64,000 bases of DNA from Thiomonas sp. FB-Cd. Lineage in GTDB: Bacteria; Pseudomonadota; Gammaproteobacteria; Burkholderiales; Burkholderiaceae_C. The position numbers and the translations under genes were made by a program. Of this stretch, positions 36,106 through 50,719 are shown in pieces; position 1 is the first letter of the stretch, and each line of letters starts with the position of its first letter. The notes under the pieces were generated by a model, which did no database searches, was not told the DNA's origin, and was given only the letters and a program-made list of their open reading frames with translations. Location: assembly GCF_000733775.1 (NCBI RefSeq), contig NZ_JPOE01000002.1, forward strand, positions 2,542,001-2,606,000. The letters run 5' to 3'.

Positions 36106-39100
36106 ATGTCCTACTCGTTCACCGAAAAGAAGCGGATTCGCAAGAGCTTTGGCACTCGCCAAGGCGTCATCGAAGTACCCTATCTGCTGGCCACCCAGCT
36201 CGAATCGTATGAATCCTTCCTGCAGAAGGACAAGCCGATCGACAAACGCAAGGACGAAGGCCTGCAGGCGGCGTTCACAGCCATATTCCCCATCGTTTCG
36301 CACAACCAGAACGTGCGCATGGAGTTCCAGGGTTACAACCTGGCGCGACCCGCCTTCGACATGCGCGAATGCCAGCAGCGGGGCCTGACCTACGCCAGCG
36401 CCCTTCGCGCCAAGGTGCGCCTGATTGTCATGGATCGCGAGGCTGCGAAGCCCACGATCAAGGAAGTGAAGGAGCAAGAGGTCTACATGGGCGAGATTCC
36501 GCTCATGACCGATAAGGGCTCGTTCATCATCAACGGCACCGAGCGTGTGATCGTCAGTCAGCTGCACCGCTCGCCGGGTGTGTTCTTCGAGCATGACAAG
36601 GGCAAGACGCACTCCTCCGGCAAGCTGCTGTTCTCGGCGCGCATCATCCCCTACCGCGGCTCGTGGCTGGACTTCGAGTTCGATCCCAAGGACATCCTGT
36701 ACTTCCGCGTCGACCGCCGCCGCAAGATGCCCGTGACCATTCTGCTCAAGGCCCTGGGTCTGAACAACGAGCAGATCTTGGCGCATTTCTTCAGCTTCGA
36801 CCGTGCCGATCTGATGGATCAGGGCGCGATGATGGAATTCGTGCCGGAGCATTTCAAGGGTGAAGTTGCCCGATTCGACATCGTCGACAAGTCGGGCAAC
36901 GTGGTAGTCGCCAAGGACAAGCGCGTGACCGCGCGCCATTTGCGCACCCTGGAAGACAGCGGAACGCAGCGCATTTCGGTGCCCGAGGATTTTCTGATTG
37001 GCAAGGTCCTGGCCCGCAATGTGGTTTCGGAGGACACGGGCGAGATCGTCGCACTTGCCAACGAAGAGCTCACTGAAGCGCTGCTGAAGAAGATGCGCGA
37101 CGCCGGCATCCGCCGCATCGAGACCCTGTTCACCAACGACCTGGATCAAGGCCCGTTCATCTCGCAGACCCTGCGCATGGACGAAACCCCTGACCAGCTC
37201 TCGGCCAAGGTGGCCATCTATCGCATGATGCGCCCCGGCGAGCCGCCCACCGAGGACGCCGTTGAATCACTGTTCAAGCGCCTGTTCTTCGACGCTGACG
37301 CCTACGACTTGTCGCGCGTGGGCCGCATGAAGTTCAATCGCCGCCTCGGCCGCGAGGAGATCGAAGGCGAGATGGTGCTGTCGCACGACGACATCATGGC
37401 CGTGATCAAGATGCTGGTTGAATTGCGCAACGGGCGCGGCGAAGTCGACGACATCGATCACCTCGGTAACCGCCGCGTGCGCTGCGTGGGCGAACTTGCC
37501 GAAAACCAGTTCCGTGCCGGCCTGTCGCGCATCGAGCGCGCCGTGAAGGAACGTCTCGGCCAGGCCGAGACGGAAAACCTGATGCCGCACGACTTCATCA
37601 ACTCCAAGCCCATCTCGGCAGCCATCAAGGAGTTCTTCGGCTCCTCGCAGCTCTCGCAGTTCATGGACCAGACGAATCCGCTTTCGGAGATCACCCACAA
37701 GCGGCGCGTCTCGGCCCTGGGCCCCGGTGGTCTCACGCGTGAGCGCGCCGGCTTTGAGGTGCGCGACGTGCATCCGACCCATTACGGTCGCGTGTGCCCG
37801 ATTGAAACACCGGAAGGCCCGAATATCGGCCTGATCAACTCGCTGGCCCTGTTCGCACAGCTCAACGAATACGGTTTCATCGAAACCCCGTACCGCCGCG
37901 TGGTCGATGGTCTGGTGACCGACACCATCGACTACCTGTCGGCCATCGAGGAAGGCAAGTATGTCATCGCCCAGGCCAACGCCAAAATCGATGACAAGGA
38001 CCACCTCATTGACGAACTCGTGTCGGCCCGCGAGAAGGGCGAGACCATTCTGGTGTCGCCCGAGCGCGTGCAGTACATGGACGTGTCGCCGGCGCAGATC
38101 GTCTCGGTGGCCGCCTCCCTCGTGCCGTTCCTGGAACATGATGACGCGAACCGCGCCCTGATGGGCGCGAACATGCAGCGTCAGGCCGTGCCCGTTCTGC
38201 GCCCGGAAAAGCCCCTGGTGGGCACCGGTGTGGAGCGTGTCACGGCGGTCGACTCAGGCACTGCCGTGACCGCGTTGCGTGGCGGCGTGGTGGACTATGT
38301 GGACAGTGCTCGCATCGTGGTACGCGTCAACGACGAGGAAACCCTCGCTGGCGAGGTCGGTGTGGACATCTACAACCTCATCAAATACCAGCGTTCGAAC
38401 CAAAACACCAACATCCATCAGCGACCGCTGGTCAAGCGTGGCGACATCATCGCGCGCGGGGACGTGGTGGCCGACGGCGCATCCACCGACCTGGGCGAAC
38501 TGGCACTTGGGCAAAACATGCTCGTGGCCTTCATGCCCTGGAACGGCTACAACTTCGAGGACTCCATCCTCATCTCCGAGCGCGTGGTGGCTGAAGACCG
38601 CTATACGTCGATCCATATCGAGGAGCTGAACGCGGTTGCGCGCGATACCAAGCTGGGCGCAGAAGAAATCACACGCGACATTCCGAATCTGTCGGAAAGC
38701 CAGTTGGCGCGACTCGACGAATCGGGCATCGTGTACATCGGCGCTGAAGTGGAAGCCGGTGACACCTTGGTGGGCAAGGTCACCCCCAAGGGCGAGACCC
38801 AGCTCACGCCAGAGGAAAAGCTGCTGCGTGCGATCTTCGGCGAGAAAGCATCCGACGTAAAGGACACGTCCTTGCGCGTGCCCTCGGGCATGTATGGCAC
38901 CGTCATCGACGTGCAGGTGTTCACGCGCGAAGGCATCCAGCGCGACAAGCGTGCGCAGCAAATCATCGATGATGAGCTCAAGCGCTACCGCCTGGACCTG
39001 AACGACCAGATGCGCATCGTCGAAGCCGACACGTTTGACCGTATTGGAAAACTGCTGATCGGCAAGCCGGCCACCGGTGGGCCCAAGCGACTGGCGAAGG

Positions 39101-40209
39101 GCACCGTTGTCACAGCCGAATATCTCAAGGAGATCGAGCACTACCACTGGTTCGACATCCGGCCGGCTGACGAAGCCGTAGCGCAGCAGATCGAACAGCT
39201 CAAGGACTCGCTGGAGAAGCGCCGCCACGAGTTCGACCAGATGTTCGAGGAGAAGCGCCGCAAGCTCACCCAGGGCGATGAACTGCCCTCAGGCGTGCTG
39301 AAAATGGTGAAAGTGCACCTTGCCGTCAAGCGACGCCTGCAGCCTGGCGACAAGATGGCGGGGCGCCATGGCAACAAGGGCGTGGTATCCAAGATCCTGC
39401 CTGAGGAAGACATGCCCTACATGGCCGACGGCACGCCGATGGACATCGTGCTCAACCCCCTGGGCGTGCCCTCGCGCATGAATATCGGCCAGATCCTGGA
39501 AACGCACCTAGGCTGGGCTGCGCGCGGCATCGGGGACCGCATTGCTGAAATGCTGCGCAGCCATGTCAAAGCCAGCGAATTGCGCAAGCTTCTGAGCACG
39601 CTGTACAACTTCAGTGGCAAGCAGGAGCAACTGGACCAGCTGTCGGACGCCGAAATTCTGGAGCTGGGCGAGAACCTGCGAAAGGGCATGCCATTCGCCA
39701 GCCCGGTCTTCGACGGCGCCTCGGAGCAGGAAATCGACCAGCTGCTGCACATGGCCTACCCGGACGAGCAGGCGCAGCGTCTGAAGCTCACCGCCTCGAA
39801 GAAGCAGGCCATCCTGTTTGACGGCCGTACCGGGGATGCTTTCGAGCGCCCAGTCACGATCGGCTACAAGCATGTGCTCAAGTTGCATCACTTGGTCGAC
39901 GACAAGATGCATGCGCGCTCCACCGGTCCGTACTCGCTGGTTACGCAGCAACCGCTGGGCGGCAAGGCGCAGTTCGGCGGTCAGCGCTTCGGCGAGATGG
40001 AGGTGTGGGCACTCGAAGCCTACGGCGCCAGCTACGTGCTGCAGGAAATGCTGACGGTCAAGTCCGACGACGTCAATGGTCGCACCAAGGTGTACGAAAA
40101 CATCGTCAAGGGCGAGCATTCGATCGAAGCCGGCATGCCCGAGTCGTTCAACGTGTTGATCAAGGAAATCCGCTCGCTGGGTTTGGACATCGAACTGGAA
40201 CGCAACTGA
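36106..40209 (+). CDS. rpoB: DNA-directed RNA polymerase subunit beta
   Basis: The 1367-residue beta subunit. It starts [20 protein letters not shown]. Recognisable parts are the rifampicin-site region ([20 protein letters not shown], then [11 protein letters not shown]), [18 protein letters not shown] with [14 protein letters not shown], the [16 protein letters not shown] switch region and the C-terminal [19 protein letters not shown]. The cluster residues at the rifampicin site look wild type by eye. In-frame codons upstream of 36106 do not resemble RpoB. Confidence 0.98.
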   Translation: MSYSFTEKKRIRKSFGTRQGVIEVPYLLATQLESYESFLQKDKPIDKRKDEGLQAAFTAIFPIVSHNQNVRMEFQGYNLARPAFDMRECQQRGLTYASALRAKVRLIVMDREAAKPTIKEVKEQEVYMGEIPLMTDKGSFIINGTERVIVSQLHRSPGVFFEHDKGKTHSSGKLLFSARIIPYRGSWLDFEFDPKDILYFRVDRRRKMPVTILLKALGLNNEQILAHFFSFDRADLMDQGAMMEFVPEHFKGEVARFDIVDKSGNVVVAKDKRVTARHLRTLEDSGTQRISVPEDFLIGKVLARNVVSEDTGEIVALANEELTEALLKKMRDAGIRRIETLFTNDLDQGPFISQTLRMDETPDQLSAKVAIYRMMRPGEPPTEDAVESLFKRLFFDADAYDLSRVGRMKFNRRLGREEIEGEMVLSHDDIMAVIKMLVELRNGRGEVDDIDHLGNRRVRCVGELAENQFRAGLSRIERAVKERLGQAETENLMPHDFINSKPISAAIKEFFGSSQLSQFMDQTNPLSEITHKRRVSALGPGGLTRERAGFEVRDVHPTHYGRVCPIETPEGPNIGLINSLALFAQLNEYGFIETPYRRVVDGLVTDTIDYLSAIEEGKYVIAQANAKIDDKDHLIDELVSAREKGETILVSPERVQYMDVSPAQIVSVAASLVPFLEHDDANRALMGANMQRQAVPVLRPEKPLVGTGVERVTAVDSGTAVTALRGGVVDYVDSARIVVRVNDEETLAGEVGVDIYNLIKYQRSNQNTNIHQRPLVKRGDIIARGDVVADGASTDLGELALGQNMLVAFMPWNGYNFEDSILISERVVAEDRYTSIHIEELNAVARDTKLGAEEITRDIPNLSESQLARLDESGIVYIGAEVEAGDTLVGKVTPKGETQLTPEEKLLRAIFGEKASDVKDTSLRVPSGMYGTVIDVQVFTREGIQRDKRAQQIIDDELKRYRLDLNDQMRIVEADTFDRIGKLLIGKPATGGPKRLAKGTVVTAEYLKEIEHYHWFDIRPADEAVAQQIEQLKDSLEKRRHEFDQMFEEKRRKLTQGDELPSGVLKMVKVHLAVKRRLQPGDKMAGRHGNKGVVSKILPEEDMPYMADGTPMDIVLNPLGVPSRMNIGQILETHLGWAARGIGDRIAEMLRSHVKASELRKLLSTLYNFSGKQEQLDQLSDAEILELGENLRKGMPFASPVFDGASEQEIDQLLHMAYPDEQAQRLKLTASKKQAILFDGRTGDAFERPVTIGYKHVLKLHHLVDDKMHARSTGPYSLVTQQPLGGKAQFGGQRFGEMEVWALEAYGASYVLQEMLTVKSDDVNGRTKVYENIVKGEHSIEAGMPESFNVLIKEIRSLGLDIELERN

Positions 40210-40243
40210 ACGCGCCGTTTATTCACAGGATTTGGAGGTTCGC

Positions 40244-44455
<4,212 letters not shown>

Positions 44456-44534
44456 CCGCACGGCGGATTCGCGTGCAGCGATGCATGCGCCGCGACACGC
44501 GGATCCGTTTTGGGTTATACTTATTGATTCCAGA

Positions 44535-44611
<77 letters not shown>

Positions 44612-44626
44612 AGATTTCTTTAATAA

Positions 44627-44657
44627 AGCCAAGCACTTAGCGGTGCCTGGCTTTTTT
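44627..44657 (+). terminator. Rho-independent terminator after tRNA-fMet
   Basis: Ten-base stem AGCCAAGCAC / GTGCCTGGCT with one mismatch, loop TTAGCG and a following T run. Confidence 0.85.
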
Positions 44658-44790
44658 GTTGCCTAAGGCATTTTGGGCACCGTGCCCATTTCGTGCCCGC
44701 GCCGTGCCCACGGACAAAATCCTGGCCGACAGGCTTTGACCGTCGGCCTGATCGTCAGCGTGCCCAACTGGGCACAAACGCCCTGCCCCA

Positions 44791-45018
44791 TCAGCGCGTC
44801 GCTGGCGCTTCTCCCAAGCCTCTTTCGTACTTCAGCAGATCCTGCACCTCGCAACCGAAGTGCGCACAGAGCTTATCGAGCACATCAATCTCGATACGCT
44901 CAGCCGTCTCGTAGTACAGCCGGGTCAACGTGCCTCGATTGATCCCCGTGTCGCGCGCTACGTCAGCGATTTTGAGTTTGCGATCTCCGAGCAACGAAGA
45001 TAGACGGCATCTAATCAA
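44791..45018 (-). CDS. Xre-family helix-turn-helix regulator
   Basis: A 75-residue Cro/CI-type DNA-binding protein with the helix-turn-helix region KIADVARDTGINRGTLTRLY and a C-terminal half (IDVLDKLCAHFGCEVQDLL) typical of small Xre regulators. The start is a TTG with GGAG nine bases upstream. It is divergent from the excisionase-like gene and probably controls the integrase region. The function is inferred from family and position. Confidence 0.75.
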   Translation of the reverse strand: MIRCRLSSLLGDRKLKIADVARDTGINRGTLTRLYYETAERIEIDVLDKLCAHFGCEVQDLLKYERGLGEAPATR

Positions 45019-45166
45019 AATATGCTCCTGCAGATCATTTTTACAACATAAAGACCGTTTTGACTTGCTAAAGAACTCCTAAAGACTAGAATGCTCTTCA
45101 GAAGACCATTTAGTCCATCGACAAATGATTTTCACCTTCGCCAACATCTTACTTTGGAGAGCATGC

Positions 45167-45397
45167 ATGTGTACCTATCTCACAACTGACGAACTGTCTT
45201 CGCGCATTCGGTATGACAGCAGGACCATCCGCGAGCGCCTGAAGGATTCCGTCCTTCTGGAAGGCATCCACTACGTGCGTCCATTCGGTCGCAGAAAAAT
45301 CCTCTATATCTGGGAGCGGATCGAAGAAGACCTCGGAGTCTTCTCTACGGGAAATACCACCATCCCGATGGCGAGTGGGGGAGTGTGCCGTGGGTAA
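45167..45397 (+). CDS. excisionase-like helix-turn-helix protein
   Basis: A 76-residue protein whose core TTDELSSRIRYDSRTIRERL and GIHYVRPFGRRKILYIWERI resembles the winged-helix excisionase/MerR-like proteins that precede integrase genes. The ATG at 45167 has TGGAGA upstream. It lies 71 bp before the integrase and would direct excision of the element. The call rests on size, motif and position. Confidence 0.7.
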   Translation: MCTYLTTDELSSRIRYDSRTIRERLKDSVLLEGIHYVRPFGRRKILYIWERIEEDLGVFSTGNTTIPMASGGVCRG

Positions 45398-45468
45398 CGG
45401 ACACAGCGACCCAGAGTTCGGCAAGTTGCCGTTGAACTTTACCGATACGACCAACGGAGGTATCTGCT

Positions 45469-46731
45469 ATGGGTAACGTGCGCGTCCGGCCCGACTCGGC
45501 CAAGCTGTTTCTGGATTTCCGCTACCAAGGCCGTCGCCATCGCGAACTCACGCTGCTCGACGACACCGCCAACAACCGCAAGAAGCTTGAGCGCCTACTC
45601 CAACGCATCGAGCGCGACATCCAACTCGGCCGCTTCGAATACGCGGCCTATTTCCCCAACAGCCGGGGAGCGACTGTGACGCCCAAGCCTCCTGTTTCGC
45701 TCGCTGCGGGGATGACCCGTAGTTTGGCCTCTGTGGAGCCGGTCGCAGCACATCACGCACCCACCCCCACGTTTGCCGATTTCACCCAGCAGTGGATGCA
45801 GGAAAACGCCGTGCAATGGCGCCGCTCTTACCAGCGCACGGTCGCCGACATCGTCTCGGTGCATCTGTTGCCGCACTTCGGGCAGCGGGAGGTCGGAAGC
45901 CTCTCGCGCGAAGAACTTCTTGCCTTTCGGTCGAAACTCGCCAAAGTACCCGGCCGAACCAAGCAAACCCTCTCACCACGCCGGATCAACGCCATCATGA
46001 ATGTGATGCACGCCATCCTGAACGAAGCCTCCGACCGGTATAAGTTTACGTCGCCCTACTACAACATCAAACCTTTGAAGATCGCCAAGAGCGATGTGCA
46101 GCCCTTCACCCTGGAGGAAGTGCGCTTGCTCATCCAGAGCGTGCGCGAGGACTTCCGCGACTACTACACCGTGCGCTTTTTCACAGGGCTGCGCACTGGC
46201 GAGATCGATGGACTGAAGTGGAAGTACGTGGACTTTTCCCGCCGGCTGATCCTGGTGCGCGAGACCATCGTCGCCGGTGAACCCGACGAGGCCACCAAAA
46301 CGATTGAGTCCAACCGCGAGGTGCAGATGAGCCAAGTGGTGTTCGACGCCCTGCAGCGGCAATTTCAGCGCACGGGGCCGCTCAAGCTCTGGGTCTTCTG
46401 CAATAGCGAAGGTCAGCCACTCGACCACAACAACGTGACCAAGCGGGTCTGGTATCCAATCCTGCGCTATCTCGGCCTAGATCCCAGGCGACCTTACCAA
46501 TCACGCCATACGGCGGCCACGCTGTGGTTGGCGGCGGGCGAGAACCCGGAGTGGATCGCCAGGCAGATGGGACATACCTCGACCGAAATGCTGTTCAAGG
46601 TCTACAGCCGTTATGTGCCCAACCTCACCCGGCGCGATGGCTCGGCCTTCGAGCGGCTGCTGGCTTCAACGCTTGGGACGCACCCCGCCACACAGCCAAA
46701 CCCCAATACCGAGGAGGCCGACCATGTCTGA
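45469..46731 (+). CDS. tyrosine-type site-specific integrase
   Basis: A 420-residue integrase. The N-terminal 70 residues resemble the arm-DNA-binding DUF3596 domain (VRPDSAKLFLDFRYQGRRHRE). A SAM-like core-binding domain follows (about 105-200). The catalytic domain shows Arg in FFTGLRTGEIDGL, His-Thr in YQSRHTAATL, His in ARQMGHTSTEM and the nucleophile Tyr in LFKVYSRYVP. The ATG has GGAGG upstream. It probably integrates at the tRNA-fMet gene. Its end overlaps the next gene by 8 bp. Confidence 0.93.
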   Translation: MGNVRVRPDSAKLFLDFRYQGRRHRELTLLDDTANNRKKLERLLQRIERDIQLGRFEYAAYFPNSRGATVTPKPPVSLAAGMTRSLASVEPVAAHHAPTPTFADFTQQWMQENAVQWRRSYQRTVADIVSVHLLPHFGQREVGSLSREELLAFRSKLAKVPGRTKQTLSPRRINAIMNVMHAILNEASDRYKFTSPYYNIKPLKIAKSDVQPFTLEEVRLLIQSVREDFRDYYTVRFFTGLRTGEIDGLKWKYVDFSRRLILVRETIVAGEPDEATKTIESNREVQMSQVVFDALQRQFQRTGPLKLWVFCNSEGQPLDHNNVTKRVWYPILRYLGLDPRRPYQSRHTAATLWLAAGENPEWIARQMGHTSTEMLFKVYSRYVPNLTRRDGSAFERLLASTLGTHPATQPNPNTEEADHV

Positions 46732-47692
46732 TTCCACACTGCCCTACCCTCTGGGTCTGTCCATGCTGCCGCAGATCTTCCGCCTCACCAGCCTGCAGAC
46801 GCGCGTTGACAATCGTGGGGAGGCCACGCTCACCGCACATCTGTTTCACGAGCGCGCCCAACTCAAGGTGCGTTGGACGGCACGCACGGTTGATGCGCGG
46901 CTGCAAGCCGGCCTGCTCGTGGGTCCCCGCTGGACAGGGCCTGCCAGCAGCCTCGATGGTTGCCTGCGCATTGCGCGGCTAGCCATCCTGGATCGGCCTG
47001 TCGCGACGCTGTCCCTTTTTGACACCGTTCCCCCTGGCTGGGTGCGCGAACGCAGCCTGGTCCAGCGTGCGGCTGCCCTGATTGCCGAATTGCCGGCGTC
47101 GTACCAACGCTTGTTCCATGCCGTACTCTGGGAGGAGAATCGATTTTGGGGTTTCTGTACTGGGCCGTCCTCCATGCATGGTCACCACAACGGCACGAGC
47201 GGCAATTTGCGGCACACGGTGGAAGTCGCCGAGCAGGTACGCGCGCTGTGTGCTGAGCGCCTGTATGTGCACCGCGACCTCGCGGTGCTGTCGGCGTTGC
47301 TACATGATTGTGGCAAAGCGGTGGAATACCGGCTCAAGCCTGATGGGAGCTGGGGGCTGTCCGATCGTGGGCGGCTGCTCGGCCACCGGGTCACGGCCAT
47401 CGAGTGGATTGCGGCGGCCATGGCCCGCTGGGCGATTCGACTGCCCGATGGCCATGCGCAGGTGTTGCTGCACAACCTGAGTGCCGTGGCCCATGCCCCC
47501 AGATGGATGGGGTTGCGCGAGCCGCAGACGCCGGAGGCGGAAATCCTGTCTTTGGCCGATCGCCTCTCGGGCACGGATGATCTGATGCAGCGCTGCCTGC
47601 CTGATACAGGAGGCTGGGGGCACTATCACCGTCATCTGGGACGGCAGCCATTTCGGGTAGTGGCCACCCAGGCCGCTGCTGAAATGGCTTGA
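46724..47692 (+). CDS. HD-domain protein (TraI-domain / YhaM-like)
   Basis: A 322-residue protein with an N-terminal OB-like region (TSLQTRVDNRGEATLTAHLF) and a C-terminal HD domain. Metal-binding residues are visible in NLRHTVEVAEQV, LSALLHDCGKAVEY and GHRVTAIEWI. This arrangement matches the YhaM-type 3'-5' exoribonuclease and the TraI-domain HD proteins often found beside integrases in integrative elements. The start overlaps the integrase stop and has GAGGAGG, so the two are coupled. Its activity and role in transfer are unproven. Confidence 0.75.
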   Translation: MSDSTLPYPLGLSMLPQIFRLTSLQTRVDNRGEATLTAHLFHERAQLKVRWTARTVDARLQAGLLVGPRWTGPASSLDGCLRIARLAILDRPVATLSLFDTVPPGWVRERSLVQRAAALIAELPASYQRLFHAVLWEENRFWGFCTGPSSMHGHHNGTSGNLRHTVEVAEQVRALCAERLYVHRDLAVLSALLHDCGKAVEYRLKPDGSWGLSDRGRLLGHRVTAIEWIAAAMARWAIRLPDGHAQVLLHNLSAVAHAPRWMGLREPQTPEAEILSLADRLSGTDDLMQRCLPDTGGWGHYHRHLGRQPFRVVATQAAAEMA

Positions 47693-47751
47693 CCCATGTC
47701 TCAGGCTGCGCCTCTTCCCCTTTTTTCCTCTTTCCGGCAATCGGAGGGCCT

Positions 47752-47910
47752 ATGCATTGGACGTTGATCGTCGTTTTCCTGTTGGTAATGGCTGTGATCC
47801 TGGCGCTGGTGGGTCGCGATGCTCGCCAAACGATCTGGCGTGAGATCTGGGCCACGGCCTTGCACGATTGGCATGCCTTCCTGCGCCTGTTCGGGCGCGG
47901 GCGTAACTAG
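47752..47910 (+). CDS. small single-pass membrane protein, unknown
   Basis: A 52-residue protein with one membrane segment (LIVVFLLVMAVILALVG) and a charged, Trp-rich tail. GGAGGG precedes the ATG at good spacing. It lies 59 bp past the HD gene. I do not recognise the family. Confidence 0.5.
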   Translation: MHWTLIVVFLLVMAVILALVGRDARQTIWREIWATALHDWHAFLRLFGRGRN

Positions 47911-48020
47911 CCCGCTGCTAGGATCGCCACATGCATTGATCGCGCTTTCCTTTCGTCATGACGTGCTGGGCCGATGCCAGGCCCGCGCACGTCCTCACAA
48001 ACTCGACGAAAGGAAGTCTC

Positions 48021-48230
48021 ATGCATCCCGATTTGTACGCTGCAGCGCTGCAGCTTCTCCAGGAGGGCGCGGTCATCATTGAAATGACCGCCGCACCGTC
48101 CACGTATCGCATCGCCTTGGGCCACGACAGCGTGCCCATTCCAGGCCATGTGGTGCAGCAGTTGGTGGCGCACCGCAAGATTCACGCGGTCTGCCAAGTC
48201 TCAGGCAAACGAAGGTTTGTGCTGCGCTGA
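48021..48230 (+). CDS. hypothetical protein, 69 residues
   Basis: Starts MHPDLYAAALQLLQEGAVII after AAAGGAAG. The sequence alternates hydrophobic and polar residues and ends with basic ones (SGKRRFVLR), so it is probably a small soluble protein. No family recognised. The good ribosome site and its place in the element support it being real. Confidence 0.5.
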   Translation: MHPDLYAAALQLLQEGAVIIEMTAAPSTYRIALGHDSVPIPGHVVQQLVAHRKIHAVCQVSGKRRFVLR

Positions 48231-48355
48231 GATTGCTCAAGAAAACTTGGCGCTACCCACGAGGCAACGGGTAGCGTCGGGTTTCAAGACGCGCGGTTTG
48301 GGCATCGCCGCTGCATTCACAGGCCGGCGAACGCCATCGCAAGACCCGCAGAGGC

Positions 48356-48499
48356 TTATTCCTCGCCTTTGATCTCCGATATCGAGCGGGGACCGTTGCG
48401 AGCGAACCGAGCGTAGACGGCGACGCCGATCACACCCACCATGGCGCTGAGCACCTCTGTCGCGAGTGAAATCTCATAGATCCATCGACCGAGGTTCAT
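48356..48499 (-). CDS. possible small membrane protein, 47 residues
   Basis: One predicted membrane segment (EVLSAMVGVIGVAVYARFA) with charged ends. There is no good ribosome site before the ATG and no known relative, so the gene is doubtful. Confidence 0.28.
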   Translation of the reverse strand: MNLGRWIYEISLATEVLSAMVGVIGVAVYARFARNGPRSISEIKGEE

Positions 48500-49080
48500 G
48501 GGGCACCACAAGGTTCTGAACGGGGCGTCCCATGTTAAATCAATTTGTGCTCTCGCCGGGAGCAATACGCTGGTGCACCGTTCCATCTGCCGCTGCACGA
48601 TGGCGAGAGAACGCCTCGCGCAGCACCACGACGAGCGCCTAGGCGAGGGTGTCGATAAGATCGTCAGGGGTTTGTGCATCGCCGTTTTCGGGCAGTCATT
48701 CGCCTCAAAAGTTGCTCGCGTCGCGTGACGAGAGTGGTCAGTGCCCTGCGTTCCTGCCGACGGTATTGTGGATCTTGGCTGCGGCACATTGCGCCTCGCC
48801 GGTTCGCACAATCCAAGCTGGAGAAGTTGCGTTGCTTCCCAACGCCCAGATATGAAGACGCAATGCACCGATCGACCGAATCGGAGGGAGGTTGTGTGCA
48901 CATGCACCGCTGCTTTGAATGCGCGACAGCTTGACGCGTTAGATCGCTCTATAGCGGATGATCGCCATCGCGGGAAGCGTTGGGCGCCCCTCAGAGACCG
49001 CTTACTTGTGCGTTCTCAAAAATTCTTCCCGAATTGCCGCCACTGGCAGGTGCTCGGCCTTATGTGGAGCTCCAAGGCCG
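48500..49080. other. no recognisable gene
   Basis: About 580 bp before the RIT remnant. Open frames on both strands lack ribosome sites and family features. It probably holds decayed mobile DNA. I see no hairpin or repeat apart from the RIT end that starts at 49081. Confidence 0.5.
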
Positions 49081-49357
49081 ATTATGTAGATGCCGTGATT
49101 ATGTTGAGCCACGACCGGCGTCGTGCGCCAACGGACCGTCTGGAGCGGCCGGCGCCGATTTTGATCTCCACATAATCAGAGCGTCCGGAGGAAGTCGATC
49201 AGCGAGTCGGGTGCCCGATAGCGGCGAGGCTTGGCTTCTGGCTCTTGAAGCCGGGCCAGTGCCCGTTCCTTCATTGCCAAGTCGGCTTCGACGTATTGGT
49301 GAGTCGTTGCCGGACTCTCATGGCCGAGCCAAAGCGCAATGACGCTGATGTCGACGC
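49081..49357 (-). mobile_element. truncated RIT element, ritC end only
   Basis: Nearly matches the left end of the complete RIT element (54618-54894): terminal ATTATGT repeats at 49081-49087, an inverted ACATAAT at 49170-49176 and the C-terminal coding part of ritC. Similarity stops abruptly after GTCGACGC at 49357. The remaining 2.9 kb of the element is missing. Confidence 0.85.
49176..49357 (-). pseudogene. C-terminal fragment of a RIT recombinase (ritC)
   Basis: Encodes VISALWLGHES-type sequence (VIALWLGHESPATTHQYVEA) with the catalytic Tyr, and ends RAPDSLIDFLRTL. It matches the last 60 residues of the intact ritC at 54713-55735 with few changes. The rest of the gene is absent. Upstream it is joined to a decayed araC-type gene, in one continuous open frame. 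Confidence 0.85.
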
Positions 49358-49968
49358 AGGTGTCGAAGCGAAACTCGTCGGGTGGCGCGGTGTCCGGGTT
49401 GCCGTGGGGAATGCCGAAGGTGCGGCTACTTTGCACTGGCGACTGGCCGCTTTGCTTAGGCCACGCGATGAAACGCTGCACACTGGCGTTGACCAGGCCG
49501 GGGGCTCCCCAGTGCGACAGGGGCGCGACACAGGTGGGTTGGAATTCGACAATGCGGATTTGCATGACAATGCCCCTGGAAAAATGGGGGACGACGAACA
49601 CCGCGCTCCAGATCTGCCAGTTCGGCGCGCGCCGGAAGCGGCCTGGCGCCATGCAGAACGCCCGCCGAAATGCCCGCGAGAACGCCTCGGGGCATTCGAA
49701 GCCTGCTTCGAGCGCGGTTGCAGCACCGAACACTCCGTCTGGGACACCAGGCGGTGCGCGGTCCTGCGCAAGCGCATCAGCTGCACGTAGCGCGCCACCG
49801 GCACGCCGACGTAGGCGCTGAACTGGCGATGGAAGTGAAACGCCGAGAAGTTCGCAACACGGCTCAGCGCCGGCACCGACAGTCCCCTTCGAGGTTGGCG
49901 TCGATGTACGCCAGAACGGCGTCGAAACGCTTGGCGTAGCCTTGGGCGGGAACGGTGCGGGTGCGCAT
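49358..49968 (-). pseudogene. AraC-family regulator with GyrI-like effector domain, decayed
   Basis: Three reading frames must be combined. The first gives AKRFDAVLAYIDANLEGD near the start at 49968. The second gives the first helix-turn-helix (VPALSRVANFSAFHFHRQFS). The third gives EAGFECPEAFSRAFRRAF and a GyrI-like effector-binding segment ending DEFRFDTCVD. At least two frameshifts are present, and the 3' end is cut by the RIT fragment. It is not expected to make a working protein. It is divergent from the acetyltransferase gene. Confidence 0.75.
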
Positions 49969-50107
49969 GGCGACATGGTCGCTCGTGCAGGTTGCCTTGT
50001 CCTTGCAGCGTTTGCTCGATCGCCGAAATTTTTGTGAGAGCCGCGCCGGCATGGCAGCCGGCGGCCGCTATGCTTCGGGCAACGGCCGCACGGCCATCGA
50101 GCCAGGC

Positions 50108-50719
50108 ATGGACACGGACCCTTCCCGACACACGAAGCGCGTGGCGACATCCAGCTCCGAGTGGGCTGCTGAAGCCGACGACATCCGCCGCGGCATGCGC
50201 CTGGCCGCGGAGCTGAACAAACTGGGTATCGACGATGGGCGCCTTATCCGGGAACTCTTCGGTGAATTGACCGGACAGCCGGTCGACGAGAGCTTCACGC
50301 TGCTGCCGCCCTTCTACACCACCAGCGGGCGTCGTATCCGGGTCGGGCACAAGGTGTTCATCAACCAGTGCTGTACCATCTACGACCTGGGCGGCGTGGA
50401 GATCGGCGACCTCGTGATGATCGGGCCGAACGTGAACCTGATCACCACGGGCCACGCGATGGCGCCGTCGGAGCGCCGCAAGATCATCGAATCGCGGCCT
50501 ATCGTCATCGGGCGTAACGTATGGATCGCCACCGGCGCGACGATCCTGGGCGGGGTAACCGTCGGCGACAACGCAGTGGTGGGCGCCGGCGCCGTGGTCA
50601 CGCACGACGTGCCGCCGAATACCTTCGTGGCCGGCGTGCCAGCGCGAGTCGTGCGGCAGCTGGAAGCGGGCGAAGACCGCGATGTGTCTTCCGCAGCCTG
50701 CGCGCCGGCGGCGCTCTGA
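50108..50719 (+). CDS. sugar O-acetyltransferase, left-handed beta-helix (LacA/NodL-type)
   Basis: A 203-residue acetyl-CoA-dependent acetyltransferase of the maltose/galactoside type. After an N-terminal Mac-type helical region come the hexapeptide repeats: VFINQCCTIYDLGGVEIGD, MIGPNVNLITTGHAM (catalytic His) and IGRNVWIATGATILGGVTVG, then VVGAGAVVTHDVPPNTFVAG. The ATG at 50108 is chosen; an earlier ATG at 50051 is possible. The substrate cannot be inferred. It may be a relic of the same island module as the araC pseudogene. Confidence 0.86.
   Translation: MDTDPSRHTKRVATSSSEWAAEADDIRRGMRLAAELNKLGIDDGRLIRELFGELTGQPVDESFTLLPPFYTTSGRRIRVGHKVFINQCCTIYDLGGVEIGDLVMIGPNVNLITTGHAMAPSERRKIIESRPIVIGRNVWIATGATILGGVTVGDNAVVGAGAVVTHDVPPNTFVAGVPARVVRQLEAGEDRDVSSAACAPAAL

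Larger units (their letters stand above)
44612..48230. mobile_element. probable integrated element (left part) next to tRNA-fMet
   Basis: The sequence just past the tRNA carries, in order, a minus-strand Xre-like regulator, an excisionase-like gene, a tyrosine integrase, an HD-domain gene and small unknown genes. This gene set and the AT-rich stretch around 44990-45170 fit an integrative element. I find no second copy of the tRNA 3' end in the window, so the right boundary is unknown. The accessory DNA may run to about 57800. Confidence 0.5.

Noticed and set aside
45388..45474. A 28-codon frame between the excisionase-like gene and the integrase
   Set aside because: It has a GTG start without a ribosome site and overlaps both neighbours; nothing in its sequence supports a protein.
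48741..49175. A 144-codon frame on the plus strand
   Set aside because: Its last third is simply the RIT end read in the other direction, and the rest has no family features or ribosome site.
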